DNA of 64,000 nucleotides from NCBI GenBank assembly GCA_030145305.1, contig JAQYVX010000006.1, positions 124,001 to 188,000 on the forward strand. Reading direction: 5' to 3'. This document shows, in pieces, positions 1 to 8,689 of the stretch. Under the pieces are notes generated by a model. That model did not search any database. It saw only the letters and a program-made list of their open reading frames with translations, and was not told where the DNA came from. Each line of letters starts with the position of its first letter. The first letter of the stretch is position 1. The position numbers and the translations under genes are program-made. This DNA comes from Halarcobacter sp. (GTDB lineage Bacteria > Campylobacterota > Campylobacteria > Campylobacterales > Arcobacteraceae).

Positions 1-456
1 AGAAATGTAGGTAATTTTGTTCCTCCTTTTAAACATGATGAAGACTTTCATAGTAGTGCAGCTGCGATTGAGTTTGCAATTGCAGTTTTAGAAGTGAAAC
101 ATATTATTATTTGTGGACATTCTCATTGTGGGGCTTGTAAAAGTTTATATGATGAAATTCCTGATAATGAATCCTTTGTTCATATTAAAACTTGGCTAAA
201 ACTTGGAAAAGAAGCTAAAGAAACAACTTTAAAAAATAAAAATTTCACAAATAAAGAAGAAATGTATAGAGCAACGGAGAGAAATTCAATAAGACATCAA
301 CTTGATAATCTATTAACTTATCCTGATGTTAAAAGACTCTTAGAAGAAAATAAATTAGAAATACATGGTTGGTATTATAATATTGCTACAGGTGAAATTG
401 AGTATTATAAACAAGAAGATGATACATTTAGACCTTTATGTGAGATGAAAATATGA
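1..456 (+). CDS. Beta-class carbonic anhydrase, C-terminal part (cut by window start)
   Basis: The first base of the window is already in frame, so the 5' end and first zinc ligands are missing. The visible protein begins RNVGN and carries the CGHSHCGAC motif, which in beta-carbonic anhydrases supplies the His and second Cys zinc ligands; the end (GWYYNIATGEIEYY) is also typical of the family. The enzyme interconverts CO2 and bicarbonate, normally in the cytoplasm. Its stop overlaps the next start in an ATGA arrangement, which suggests translational coupling. There is a GTG at 94, but the frame is open and clearly homologous upstream of it, so that is not the start. Confidence 0.93.
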   Translation, partial: RNVGNFVPPFKHDEDFHSSAAAIEFAIAVLEVKHIIICGHSHCGACKSLYDEIPDNESFVHIKTWLKLGKEAKETTLKNKNFTNKEEMYRATERNSIRHQLDNLLTYPDVKRLLEENKLEIHGWYYNIATGEIEYYKQEDDTFRPLCEMKI

Positions 457-773
457 GTGAGATAGAAGTAAGGAAGCTTCCTAAAAAAAGTATTTTTATA
501 ATCCTTATTATGGCTTTAATTTGTAGTGCAGGATTTATTTTTATTGTACAAACGAAAAATATGAAAATGGAAGAAGTACTGGCTACTTTGGGGCATAAAA
601 ATATAGAAAATATAAAAGTAATAAATAAAATGAATGTAGAAGATAAGAAAACTAGAGCTAAAAGCACAGTTTATAAGGTTAATTTTTATGATATAAATCA
701 ACAAAAAGAATGTATGGGTTTCATTATTAGAGCAAACCGTGGGAAATATTCTAAAGACTTAGATTGTAAATAA
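453..773 (+). CDS. Small single-pass membrane protein of unknown function
   Basis: 106 residues. A hydrophobic segment at about residues 14-32 follows a basic N-terminus, so the rest is probably a periplasmic tail anchored by one helix. The tail is rich in Lys, with paired cysteines only near the end (KECMG and DLDCK). I recognise no family. It overlaps the carbonic anhydrase stop by 4 nt and so is probably co-transcribed and coupled with it, but nothing else in the sequence links it to bicarbonate chemistry. Confidence 0.7.
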   Translation: MSEIEVRKLPKKSIFIILIMALICSAGFIFIVQTKNMKMEEVLATLGHKNIENIKVINKMNVEDKKTRAKSTVYKVNFYDINQQKECMGFIIRANRGKYSKDLDCK

Positions 774-813
774 AAATGCAAATAAAATCAATATTAATTT
801 AAAAGAGAAATAG

Positions 814-1875
814 ATGAGTATAATAGAAAAATTAGATAATAACGAACGACTATCGTATGAAGATGCAATAAAACTTTATGATTTGGATCTTTTTACCTTA
901 GCCTCTTATGCAAATAAAATAAGAGAAGAGAAACATGGTAAAAAGACTTACTTTAATATAAATAGACATATAAATCCAACAAACGTTTGTAAAGATGTTT
1001 GTCAATTTTGTGCATATAGTGCAAGTAGAAAAAATCCTAAGCCATATACTTTAAAACATGAAGAAATTATGAACATGGTTGAAGAGTCTTCAAAAAATGA
1101 TATTAAAGAAGTACATATTGTATCTGCACATAATCCAGAAACTGGATTAGAATGGTATTTAGATATTTTTAGAAAAATAAAAGATAAATATCCAAATATT
1201 CATGTAAAAGCATTAACAGCAGCAGAAATTCATTTTTTATCTGAAGAATATAATTTAACATATGAAGAAATTATTTCTAAAATGATTGAAAGTGGTGTTG
1301 ATTCAATGCCTGGTGGTGGAGCAGAAATTTTTGATGAAGGTGTTAGAAAAAGAATTTGTGGGGGGAAAGTAACTTCACAACAGTGGCTTGATATTCACAA
1401 AATCTGGCATGAAAGAGGTCATCAAAGTAATGCAACTATGCTTTTTGGTCATGTAGAAAAAAGAGAACATAGAATTGACCATATGATAAGACTAAGAGAC
1501 TTACAAGATATAACAGGTGGCTTTAATGCCTTTATTCCTCTTGTATATCAAAAAGAGAATAATTTTTTAAAAGTAGAAAGTTTTTTAACAGGACAAGAGA
1601 TTTTAAAAACAATGTCAATTGCTAGAATCATTTTAGATAATATTCCTCATATAAAAGCTTATTGGGTTACATCAACAATAAAATTAGCTCTATTAGCTCA
1701 AGAGTTTGGAGCAAATGATTTAGATGGTACAATTGAAAAAGAATCAATTCAAAGTGCAGCAGGAGCAGCTAGTGCAAATGGTATGCCTTTAAATGACTTT
1801 GTAGAGTTGATTAAAAATTCTAAATTTACTCCTGTTGAAAGAGATTCTGTTTATAATGAAATCAAAGTCTGGTAA
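814..1875 (+). CDS. mqnE: Aminodeoxyfutalosine synthase, radical SAM
   Basis: 353 residues. The radical SAM cluster motif CxxxCxxC is seen as CKDVCQFC near residue 69, and the family motif PGGGAEIF near residue 166 identifies the CofH/MqnE branch. MqnE joins 3-[(1-carboxyvinyl)oxy]benzoate to SAM to give aminodeoxyfutalosine in the futalosine route to menaquinone, the only route known in Campylobacterota. MqnC is the main alternative, but the PGGGAEI and SNATMLFGH motifs favour MqnE. A purine-rich AAAGAGAAA lies just upstream of the ATG. Other mqn genes are not in the window, as is common in this phylum. Confidence 0.92.
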   Translation: MSIIEKLDNNERLSYEDAIKLYDLDLFTLASYANKIREEKHGKKTYFNINRHINPTNVCKDVCQFCAYSASRKNPKPYTLKHEEIMNMVEESSKNDIKEVHIVSAHNPETGLEWYLDIFRKIKDKYPNIHVKALTAAEIHFLSEEYNLTYEEIISKMIESGVDSMPGGGAEIFDEGVRKRICGGKVTSQQWLDIHKIWHERGHQSNATMLFGHVEKREHRIDHMIRLRDLQDITGGFNAFIPLVYQKENNFLKVESFLTGQEILKTMSIARIILDNIPHIKAYWVTSTIKLALLAQEFGANDLDGTIEKESIQSAAGAASANGMPLNDFVELIKNSKFTPVERDSVYNEIKVW

Positions 1876-1895
1876 TTTTAAAAAAAGGCCTTATC

Positions 1896-2765
1896 ATGAA
1901 AAGTAATTTTTATCTTATACTTGTTTTATTTCTAACTCAATGTTCATTGTATGCACAAGATTTAAGAATAAGTATTAATCAATTATCAAAAAATCTCACA
2001 GCTTATAAAATTATTGATGTGAGAAATTCTGAAGATTTTTCGATTAGTCATATAAAAAACTCTTTAAATTTTCCCGTTTCACAAAGCTATGAAAATAAAA
2101 GAATTGATGGCAAAATTATAAAACCTAATAAAATGCAATTACATTTAAGAAAGTTAGGATTAGATGTTGATGATCAAATAGCTATATATGATGATGGCTC
2201 TTTTTTTGATGCGGCTAGAGTATTTTGGACTTTTGAAGTTTATGGATTTAAGAATGTTAAACTAATTAATGGTGGCTTTGATGCATTAGAAAATCAAAAA
2301 CTACCTATTTCTTCAGAAATATTAAAAGTTAAGTAAAGTAAGTATATTCCATCAATTAATAACCAAAGGTTATCTACAAAATTCACTACACAAATTGCCA
2401 CTAGAAATCCAAATCAAATTATTATTGATGCAAGAGATTATGATTCTTATATAGGTAAAAAATCTTTAGCAAAAAGATATGGACATATTCCAAAAGCAAT
2501 CCATATACCAGCAGTTCATAATTTAGAAACAAAAGAAGAATTATCAAAACTAAAAGAAGTTAATGCATTAAAAGACTTATACAAAGATGTTAATAAAAAT
2601 AAGAAAGTTGTTATATACTGTGCTATAGGTAGGGTTGCATCTACAAATTATTTTGCACTTAGAGAACTTGGCTATGATGTTTCTAACTACGATGCTTCTT
2701 GGAAAGAATGGGGAAATGATTTTGATTTACCTATTATAAATGAAGTAACAACTAAAGCTGAGTAA
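1896..2765 (+). pseudogene. Tandem rhodanese (thiosulfate sulfurtransferase) split by an in-frame TAA
   Basis: An N-terminal signal peptide (residues 1-20, ending LYA) and a first rhodanese domain run to a TAA at 2334-2336. The same frame then stays open to a TAA at 2763-2765 and encodes a complete second rhodanese domain with the catalytic loop CAIGRVAS near 2621-2644. In two-domain rhodaneses only the second domain carries the catalytic Cys, and the first domain here has YDDGSFFDAAR instead, so the 146-residue product that can be made should be inactive. There is no in-frame ATG, GTG or TTG soon after the stop to restart translation. It is a nonsense mutation, not a frameshift. A sequencing error is possible. 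The old stop overlaps the next start (TAATG). Confidence 0.85.
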
Positions 2766-4750
2766 TGTGGAATCAGTTTAAAATAAAAACTCAACTTTTG
2801 GCTTTTATGACTATAATTGTAATAGTTATTGAAGCAGCAACATTATTCTTTATTCTAAATATTCAGAAAAAAGAGCATCAAAATAATGCAATTTCCCAAA
2901 CAAAAGCAATCACTAAATCTTTAAACAATGACTTATTGAAATATGTATTAAATCCTAATGCTGATATGCTAGCTGATATTACTTATAGATTATCTGCATT
3001 TGAAAAAATCAAAGGTGTTATCTTATATGGAGAAAATAAAAATGCAATTTTTAAATATGGTAATATTGAAAATCTTGAAGAAAAACAATTAGCTTTATTC
3101 AAAAAAAAGATAATTTTTACAAATGAACATCTATTTATAAAAGAAGATATTTCTGCGGATGGATATACTTTAGCTTATCAATTAATTGACGTAGATTTAT
3201 CTTCCTTCAAACAAAGAGAAGAACAAATTACTTATACTTTACTTGCAATATTTCCCTTTGCAATACTTTTTGGATTTATAATTAGTCTATTCTTAAGTAA
3301 AAGCTATACAAAACCATTTATAGAATTGTTAAATATAATGAAAAAAAGTGATCCTACAAATAATAAAGTTTCTACACTTAAAACTAATGCAAATAATGAG
3401 ATTAAAGAGCTATTTGATGGTTTTAATCTACAAATGGAACAAATATACAATTCATCTAAAAAATTACAATTTCAAGCAAGTCATGATCAATTGACAGGCA
3501 TTTATAATCGATTCTATATTGAGGAAGAATTAAAAAATGCTCTAAAAAATGAAACTATAAAGGAATATAATTTATTATATATAGATTTAGATCAATTTAA
3601 ATTTATCAATGATTCAGCAGGTTATCAAGCGGGTGATGAACTTTTAAAAATGATTACAAATGAATATTCTAGGTTTTTACCAAAAGATTCAATTTTTGCA
3701 AGAGTTGATGGAGATGGTTTTATGGTTTTATTAAAAAAGACCTCTCAAAAAGAAGGAATAAACTATCTTAAAAAAAGTTTAGAAAAATTAAGTGACTTCA
3801 GATTTATTTGGCAAGGAGAGACATACTCAGCTTCAGCTTCCATTGCTTTAATATATTTTAAACCTTTTGAATATACTTTAAAAGAACTATTAAAAGCTTC
3901 TAGCACAACTTTACATACAGCAAAAGAAAAAGGAAGGAATAAATCTCATATTTATGACTCAAGTGATTCAATAACTAAAAGATTTAATACTGAACTTGAA
4001 ACTGCTACTCTTATTAAAGAGGCACTTTCAAATGGCCCAGCAAGATTTGAACTTTTTGCTCAAGACATAGTTCCTTTACAAGAAGAAAGTTCAAAAGTAA
4101 GTTATGAAATTCTAATAAGAATGTGGGACAAGGATAAAAACCTTATATCCCCTATGGATTTTTTACCAGCAGCTGAGAGATACCAATTGATGGCAGAAAT
4201 TGATATCTTTGTTTTTTTAACGTATTTAGAAACTGTCATAAAAAATAAAAAACATATAGATAAATTACATTCCGTACATATTAATATAGCAGGCTCTACA
4301 TTAAATAATCCAGATTTCCAAATAAAAGTGAAAAAGGCCATAAAAGAATACAATTTCCCCTGGGAAAAATTAGAATTAGAGATTACAGAAAGCTCAGCAA
4401 TTGGAAATTTCAACAAAGCTAATAAGTTTATAGGATGGCTTAAAACAGAAAATATTGGACTTGCATTAGATGATTTTGGAACAGGAATGGCTTCGTTTGA
4501 ATATCTCAAAAGCTTGCCATTTGATGTAGTAAAAATTGATGGAAGTTTTGTGAAAGATATGCATACGGATCCAATAGATAAAGCCGTAATTAAATACATA
4601 CAAGAGATTGCTCAATTGAAAGGTCAAGAAACTGTAGCTGAGTATATTGAGACAAAAGAGGATGTAGAAGAATTAAAAGCAATTGGAATAACATATGGGC
4701 AAGGTTACTTCTTAGGAAAACCTAGACCACTTAATTCTTGGCTTGATTAA
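2765..4750 (+). CDS. Membrane GGDEF/EAL protein with degenerate GGDEF
   Basis: 661 residues. A transmembrane helix at about 10-30, a periplasmic segment to about 155 and a second helix at about 158-178 precede a HAMP-like linker, a GGDEF-type domain (about 235-395) and an EAL domain (about 410-655). At the GGDEF site the sequence is DGDGF (residues 315-319), so diguanylate cyclase activity is unlikely. The EAL motif reads EIL at 448-450, but the metal-binding DDFG (569-572), the ELEITES glutamate and the final QGYFLGKP are present, so c-di-GMP hydrolysis or binding remains possible. It starts inside the stop of the rhodanese frame, so the upstream nonsense mutation may lower its expression. 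Confidence 0.9.
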   Translation: MWNQFKIKTQLLAFMTIIVIVIEAATLFFILNIQKKEHQNNAISQTKAITKSLNNDLLKYVLNPNADMLADITYRLSAFEKIKGVILYGENKNAIFKYGNIENLEEKQLALFKKKIIFTNEHLFIKEDISADGYTLAYQLIDVDLSSFKQREEQITYTLLAIFPFAILFGFIISLFLSKSYTKPFIELLNIMKKSDPTNNKVSTLKTNANNEIKELFDGFNLQMEQIYNSSKKLQFQASHDQLTGIYNRFYIEEELKNALKNETIKEYNLLYIDLDQFKFINDSAGYQAGDELLKMITNEYSRFLPKDSIFARVDGDGFMVLLKKTSQKEGINYLKKSLEKLSDFRFIWQGETYSASASIALIYFKPFEYTLKELLKASSTTLHTAKEKGRNKSHIYDSSDSITKRFNTELETATLIKEALSNGPARFELFAQDIVPLQEESSKVSYEILIRMWDKDKNLISPMDFLPAAERYQLMAEIDIFVFLTYLETVIKNKKHIDKLHSVHINIAGSTLNNPDFQIKVKKAIKEYNFPWEKLELEITESSAIGNFNKANKFIGWLKTENIGLALDDFGTGMASFEYLKSLPFDVVKIDGSFVKDMHTDPIDKAVIKYIQEIAQLKGQETVAEYIETKEDVEELKAIGITYGQGYFLGKPRPLNSWLD

Positions 4751-4756
4751 ATAAAA

Positions 4757-6322
4757 CTATTTAGGTTGGTGAAACTGTAAAGTAAACTCAACTTCTATTC
4801 CAGCTTCCGTTTTTATAAAACTAATTGGATAATAAATATTTATAGAATAAAGTTCATTATTTAAAGTATTAATAATTTCAAAAAACTCTAAAGGTTTTTG
4901 AATAACTACATTTACTAAATAATTAAAAGTTACAATTTCAGAGTTAAAATTTGATTTAAAAGTCACAATTGCATCTTTAGGAAAGAGCATTTTTATTTGT
5001 TCTGTAACTGTTATTATTGGAATAAATTCATTTAATTCATAAGCATCACTATAATTTTTTAACTTAACAATATTTTTATTTTTTAAAGCTTCTGCTTTTA
5101 CTTCTCCGTCTAAAATAACACCTTTTTTATCTTCTTTAAAAATTATAGTTGTGGCTTCATATGTTTTTAAAAGTTCTGGTTGAATAACTTTTATATAAGT
5201 ATCTTTATTTAAGAAAAAGGCATTCATTTTCAAACTATTTTTTTCAAAAACCAATTCTTTTAATAAAATGTCATAAGGTATAATTTCTAAAGAGTTTAAA
5301 ACTCTTTGTTCAACTAAGGAATTTTTTTCGATGTGATTTGGAAGTTCAATAACTTTTTTTATCACTTCTTTTTTTACTTCTACTTTATTTTCTTTCTTAT
5401 TTAAAATCTGTTCAAAAGGTAAAAATACATAACCTAGAGCAAGAGCAGCAACAATTATAAATAAAGAAAAGATTAATGTTTTAAAAGTATTTTTAGGTTT
5501 TATTCTAGGCTTTATAAAGTTTTTAAGAGAATGAGTATCTTTTGATAATTCAAATAACTCTTCATCAATAGAAATTGGATGATAAGTTACATCAATCATA
5601 AATTCATCACTCATTGCCTTAATCTGCTCCGCAGAAAGAAGTTTTAAATTATATAAAATTGAAACTTTTTCAATAAAAATATTTTTTTTAGTAGAATAAA
5701 ACTCTTCGATTGTATTTTTAATCGCTTCATATAATTCTAAAGCATAAATCTCATCATAAAGTTTTTGTCCTAAAACTTCATTCTCATAAAATTTACTTTC
5801 ATTAATTTCTTCAAAAGCAGTTAATCCTATTCTTTTATTAAATACAATTTCACCTTTGTCATTTAAAATCAGGCAAAAAGCTTGATTATTAAATAATAAA
5901 ATCACAAGATTATTATTACAAGGATTTTGTTCAGTATGTAAATTTAAAATATGATAAGCTGAAAATATATAATCAATTCCACACTTATCAAAATAGTTTT
6001 TTGTTTCAAAAAGAGTATTTTTTAAAATTGCAATATCATAGTCATTGTTTAAACTTGTTATTGCATAATCTTTAAATTTTTTATTTTTATTTATAATTTT
6101 TGTATCATCTTGAATAAGTAAAGAAGAGATATATGTATTGTCAATTTGTGAGGCATGAGCATTTAATTTTGTTGCAATATCACGGCCTAGAATATCATCT
6201 TTTGCTATAAAAGTAGAACTATTTGTTTCAACAATATCGTTGTTATTGAGCTTTTTATAATTTATCTTTAGCTGAGTTTTGTACTTAATAGCATTTATAT
6301 ATAAAGACTCTTTTGAAAACAT
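4757..6322 (-). CDS. Membrane protein, possible PilM/PilN-like fusion
   Basis: 521 residues. Residues 1-270 are soluble and look like a poorly conserved actin-like fold (it has RDIATKLNAHASQIDNTYIS and a FNKRIGLTAFEEI stretch). One transmembrane helix lies at about 284-303 (FSLFIIVAALALGYVFL), followed by a Lys-rich linker and a C-terminal domain of about 200 residues. That order, cytoplasmic actin-like part, one helix, then a periplasmic ferredoxin-like part, is the layout of GspL or of a PilM-PilN fusion in type II secretion and type IV pilus systems. This is inference from layout only; no pilus or secretion gene is adjacent. It is last in a minus-strand run after the acyltransferase. Confidence 0.6.
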   Translation of the reverse strand: MFSKESLYINAIKYKTQLKINYKKLNNNDIVETNSSTFIAKDDILGRDIATKLNAHASQIDNTYISSLLIQDDTKIINKNKKFKDYAITSLNNDYDIAILKNTLFETKNYFDKCGIDYIFSAYHILNLHTEQNPCNNNLVILLFNNQAFCLILNDKGEIVFNKRIGLTAFEEINESKFYENEVLGQKLYDEIYALELYEAIKNTIEEFYSTKKNIFIEKVSILYNLKLLSAEQIKAMSDEFMIDVTYHPISIDEELFELSKDTHSLKNFIKPRIKPKNTFKTLIFSLFIIVAALALGYVFLPFEQILNKKENKVEVKKEVIKKVIELPNHIEKNSLVEQRVLNSLEIIPYDILLKELVFEKNSLKMNAFFLNKDTYIKVIQPELLKTYEATTIIFKEDKKGVILDGEVKAEALKNKNIVKLKNYSDAYELNEFIPIITVTEQIKMLFPKDAIVTFKSNFNSEIVTFNYLVNVVIQKPLEFFEIINTLNNELYSINIYYPISFIKTEAGIEVEFTLQFHQPK

Positions 6323-6336
6323 ATTATTTTAAACCC

Positions 6337-6951
6337 TTATTTCATAGCATTGATAAGCATTTTTTCTTTTATTAACTCTCTTGCTTCTTCTACTTCTAAA
6401 GAACTTATATCAAGTGGTTCTTGAATAAAAAACTCTAAAGTCCCAAAAGGTTTTGGAATAATAAATTTATCCCAAGAGTTAAATTGCCAATATTTACTTG
6501 GCTTACAATTAAATATTAATATTTTAGCATTTGTCTTCTTTGAAATCGCTACAACTCCAGGGGCAACTGAATGTCTAGGACCTCGTGGTCCATCAGGAGT
6601 TATTGCAATATCATCACCTCTTTTAATTTCTTTAATAGCAGAAATCAAAACTTTTGCAGCTCCTCTTGAGCTTGAACCTCTAACTGAATGAATTCCCAAA
6701 TACTCTACAGTTCTTGTAATTACCTCTCCATCTTTATGCTCAGATATCATAGCACTTACTTTTCCTGTAGGTTTTAGTTTTTGATAATTAAAAGGTTGCA
6801 TCAAAAGTTCACCATGCCAAAAAGTCACAAGATAAGCCTCATCTTTATTTATTTTTGGATGGTGAAATACTTTTTTATTTGTAAGATAAATAACTCTTAC
6901 AAGAACTTGCATTATAAAAGGGAAAACTTTTGTTTTTAAAAAAAGTTTCAT
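6337..6951 (-). CDS. DUF374 lysophospholipid acyltransferase-like protein
   Basis: 204 residues. The motifs FWHGELL, ISEHKDGE and TPDGPRGP with GSSSRGAA are those of the DUF374 branch of the lysophospholipid acyltransferase superfamily; FWHG stands where the classic family has HxxxxD-type catalytic residues. It is membrane-associated at the N-terminus (FIMQVLVRVIYL). Members are thought to acylate lipid A or glycerolipid precursors, but the substrate is unknown. Its ATG abuts the miaB stop directly, a coupling also seen in other Campylobacterota, although the two jobs are unrelated. Confidence 0.85.
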   Translation of the reverse strand: MKLFLKTKVFPFIMQVLVRVIYLTNKKVFHHPKINKDEAYLVTFWHGELLMQPFNYQKLKPTGKVSAMISEHKDGEVITRTVEYLGIHSVRGSSSRGAAKVLISAIKEIKRGDDIAITPDGPRGPRHSVAPGVVAISKKTNAKILIFNCKPSKYWQFNSWDKFIIPKPFGTLEFFIQEPLDISSLEVEEARELIKEKMLINAMK

Positions 6952-8268
6952 TTAATTTACCACTTCACCTTTAAAAGCCGTTCTACTTGCACTTGTGATT
7001 TTAACATCAACAATACGACCAAGAAGCTCATCACTTCCTTTTACAAAAACTTGACAATAGTTATCTGTAAATCCAGAAACTTCACCATTTGGTTTTAAAG
7101 TTTCAAATAAAACACTTACTATTTTTCCAATATTTGGATTCATTAATTCACTTTGATGAAGTTTATGAAGCTCTATAACTTCTATAAGTCTAGCACTTCC
7201 TATCTCATCAGAAATCTCTTTATCTTTCAATTCCAAAGCTTGAGTATTTGGTCTTGGAGAATATTTAAAATTAAAAATTTGATCAAATTTAACTTGATTT
7301 ATTACATCTAGTGTATCTTCAAAGTCTTCTTGTGTCTCGCCTGGAAATGCCACAATAATATCAGTTGTAATTCTAACTTCTGGAACTAAATCTCTAATCT
7401 TCTTAGCTCTATTTAAAAACCACTCTTTTGTATATCCTCTTTTCATGGCTTTTAAAACTTTTGTTGAGCCACTTTGTAAAGGCATGTGAATACATTTAGA
7501 GATTTTTGGATTTCTTGCAAACTCTTCAATAAATTCATCATCCATATGCAATGGATGGGGAGAAGTAAATCGAATTCTTTCAATACCCTCTATTTTAGAA
7601 ACCTCTTGTAATAGTTTTGTAAAATTTGTTTTTGCTCTTTTATCAGAAAATCTTCTTCCATATGAATTTACATTTTGTCCTAGAAGTGTTACTTCTTTTG
7701 CTCCATTTTTTGCATCTTTTTCAATCTGCATTACAATCATTTCAGGTGGGATTGAAATTTCATCACCTCTAGTTGCTGGAACAATACAATACGTACACTC
7801 TTTATCACAACCAATAGAGATATTTACTGAAGTTTTATAAAGGTTCATCCCTGATGCTGCAAATTGGTATGTTGAATCATCATAATCTATATCAATTTCA
7901 ACTGCACCTTTTGTATCAATAATATCTTTTATCTTTGAAATATTTCTAGCACCTAAAACAAAATCAACGTAAGGTGCTCTTTTCATAATATCAGAGCCTA
8001 AATGAGAAGCGGTACAACCACAAACTCCAATTTTAGCACTTTTCTTTTTCTTTTTATTAAATTGTCCAATTTCTGAAAACAATTTTGAAACAGGCTTTTC
8101 TCTTACTGAACAAGTGTTAATGATAATTAAATCTGCCTCTTCCATATCATTTGTAACTGAATAATTTTTATGTTCTTTTAATTCAGAAATTATATGTTGG
8201 CTGTCAGTGTCGTTCATCTGGCAGCCAAGTGTTTCAATAAATAGTTTTTTTTCTTCTTGTTTAATCAT
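6952..8268 (-). CDS. miaB: tRNA-2-methylthio-N6-dimethylallyladenosine synthase
   Basis: 438 residues. It has the methylthiotransferase N-terminal domain with [13 protein letters not shown] and NTCSVRE, the radical SAM motif CDKECTYC near residue 154, and a C-terminal TRAM domain. MiaB adds the methylthio group at position 37 of tRNAs reading UNN codons, using two [4Fe-4S] clusters. The NTCSVRE and RGDEIS motifs separate it from RimO, whose gene is also in this window (44924-46273). It is transcribed after the HP0268-family gene and directly abuts the acyltransferase gene. Confidence 0.96.
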   Translation of the reverse strand: MIKQEEKKLFIETLGCQMNDTDSQHIISELKEHKNYSVTNDMEEADLIIINTCSVREKPVSKLFSEIGQFNKKKKKSAKIGVCGCTASHLGSDIMKRAPYVDFVLGARNISKIKDIIDTKGAVEIDIDYDDSTYQFAASGMNLYKTSVNISIGCDKECTYCIVPATRGDEISIPPEMIVMQIEKDAKNGAKEVTLLGQNVNSYGRRFSDKRAKTNFTKLLQEVSKIEGIERIRFTSPHPLHMDDEFIEEFARNPKISKCIHMPLQSGSTKVLKAMKRGYTKEWFLNRAKKIRDLVPEVRITTDIIVAFPGETQEDFEDTLDVINQVKFDQIFNFKYSPRPNTQALELKDKEISDEIGSARLIEVIELHKLHQSELMNPNIGKIVSVLFETLKPNGEVSGFTDNYCQVFVKGSDELLGRIVDVKITSASRTAFKGEVVN

Positions 8269-8294
8269 ATTTTTTTATACTTTTTCTGCACCTT

Positions 8295-8537
8295 TTAAAG
8301 GGCATGAACCTCATACATATATTCGTCATCTGCTAAACCATACTTTACTTCTCTAAAGTAAACGTTGTAACCTTCATCTTCTAATGCATCAACTAAAGAC
8401 ATCATATCTTTGTGAGAATTATCTCTATCAAAATAAAATATTTTTTCACCATCTTTTTCTAACTCTTCTTTTACCTTATCAAGTTGAACTTTTTTTGGTT
8501 TTTCACTAAGTTCGTTTCTTGCATATAATAATTCCAT
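8295..8537 (-). CDS. HP0268-family small nuclease
   Basis: 80 residues, the same length as HP0268 of Helicobacter pylori, with the shared core IFYFDRDNSHKDMMSLVDAL and an acidic tail ending YEVHAL. HP0268 has been characterised as a small metal-dependent nuclease with nicking and ribonuclease activity. The family is restricted to Campylobacterota, so this gene is a good lineage marker. It is the first gene of the minus-strand run leading to miaB and is divergent from nusA across a long perfect inverted repeat (8571-8626). Confidence 0.85.
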   Translation of the reverse strand: MELLYARNELSEKPKKVQLDKVKEELEKDGEKIFYFDRDNSHKDMMSLVDALEDEGYNVYFREVKYGLADDEYMYEVHAL

Positions 8538-8570
8538 ATCATTAAGCCTTTATCTTTTTTAATTAGCTAA

Positions 8571-8626
8571 ATAGTATATCTTAAAATTGCTTTTATTTGT
8601 ATAAAAGCAATTTTAAGATATACTAT
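8571..8626. promoter_or_regulatory. Perfect 26-bp inverted repeat with mirrored -10 boxes (divergent promoter)
   Basis: Bases 8571-8596 and 8601-8626 are perfect reverse complements around a 4-base centre (TTGT, 8597-8600). Each arm contains TATACT in the orientation of the gene it faces: 8619-8624 on the plus strand for nusA and 8573-8578 on the minus strand for the HP0268-family gene. The repeat can therefore act as two back-to-back promoters made from the same DNA. If a transcript crosses it, the RNA would form a very stable hairpin. There is no T-run after either arm, so an intrinsic terminator is less likely. Confidence 0.6.
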
Positions 8627-8689
8627 CAACCTACTCTACATTGGAAATCAAAAACATTACATTTCAATGTCAACAAAGAAGGTTATTTA

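Noticed and set aside
2334-2336. Rhodanese internal stop as a second selenocysteine or recoding site
   Set aside because: The codon is TAA, not TGA, and it lies in the inter-domain linker rather than at the catalytic Cys.
4102-4599. 165-codon minus-strand frame inside the EAL domain
   Set aside because: Shadow of a well-conserved coding region.
8597-8689. N-terminal extension of nusA from a TTG
   Set aside because: It lies in the inverted repeat, is not NusA-like, and a good ribosome site precedes the ATG at 8690.
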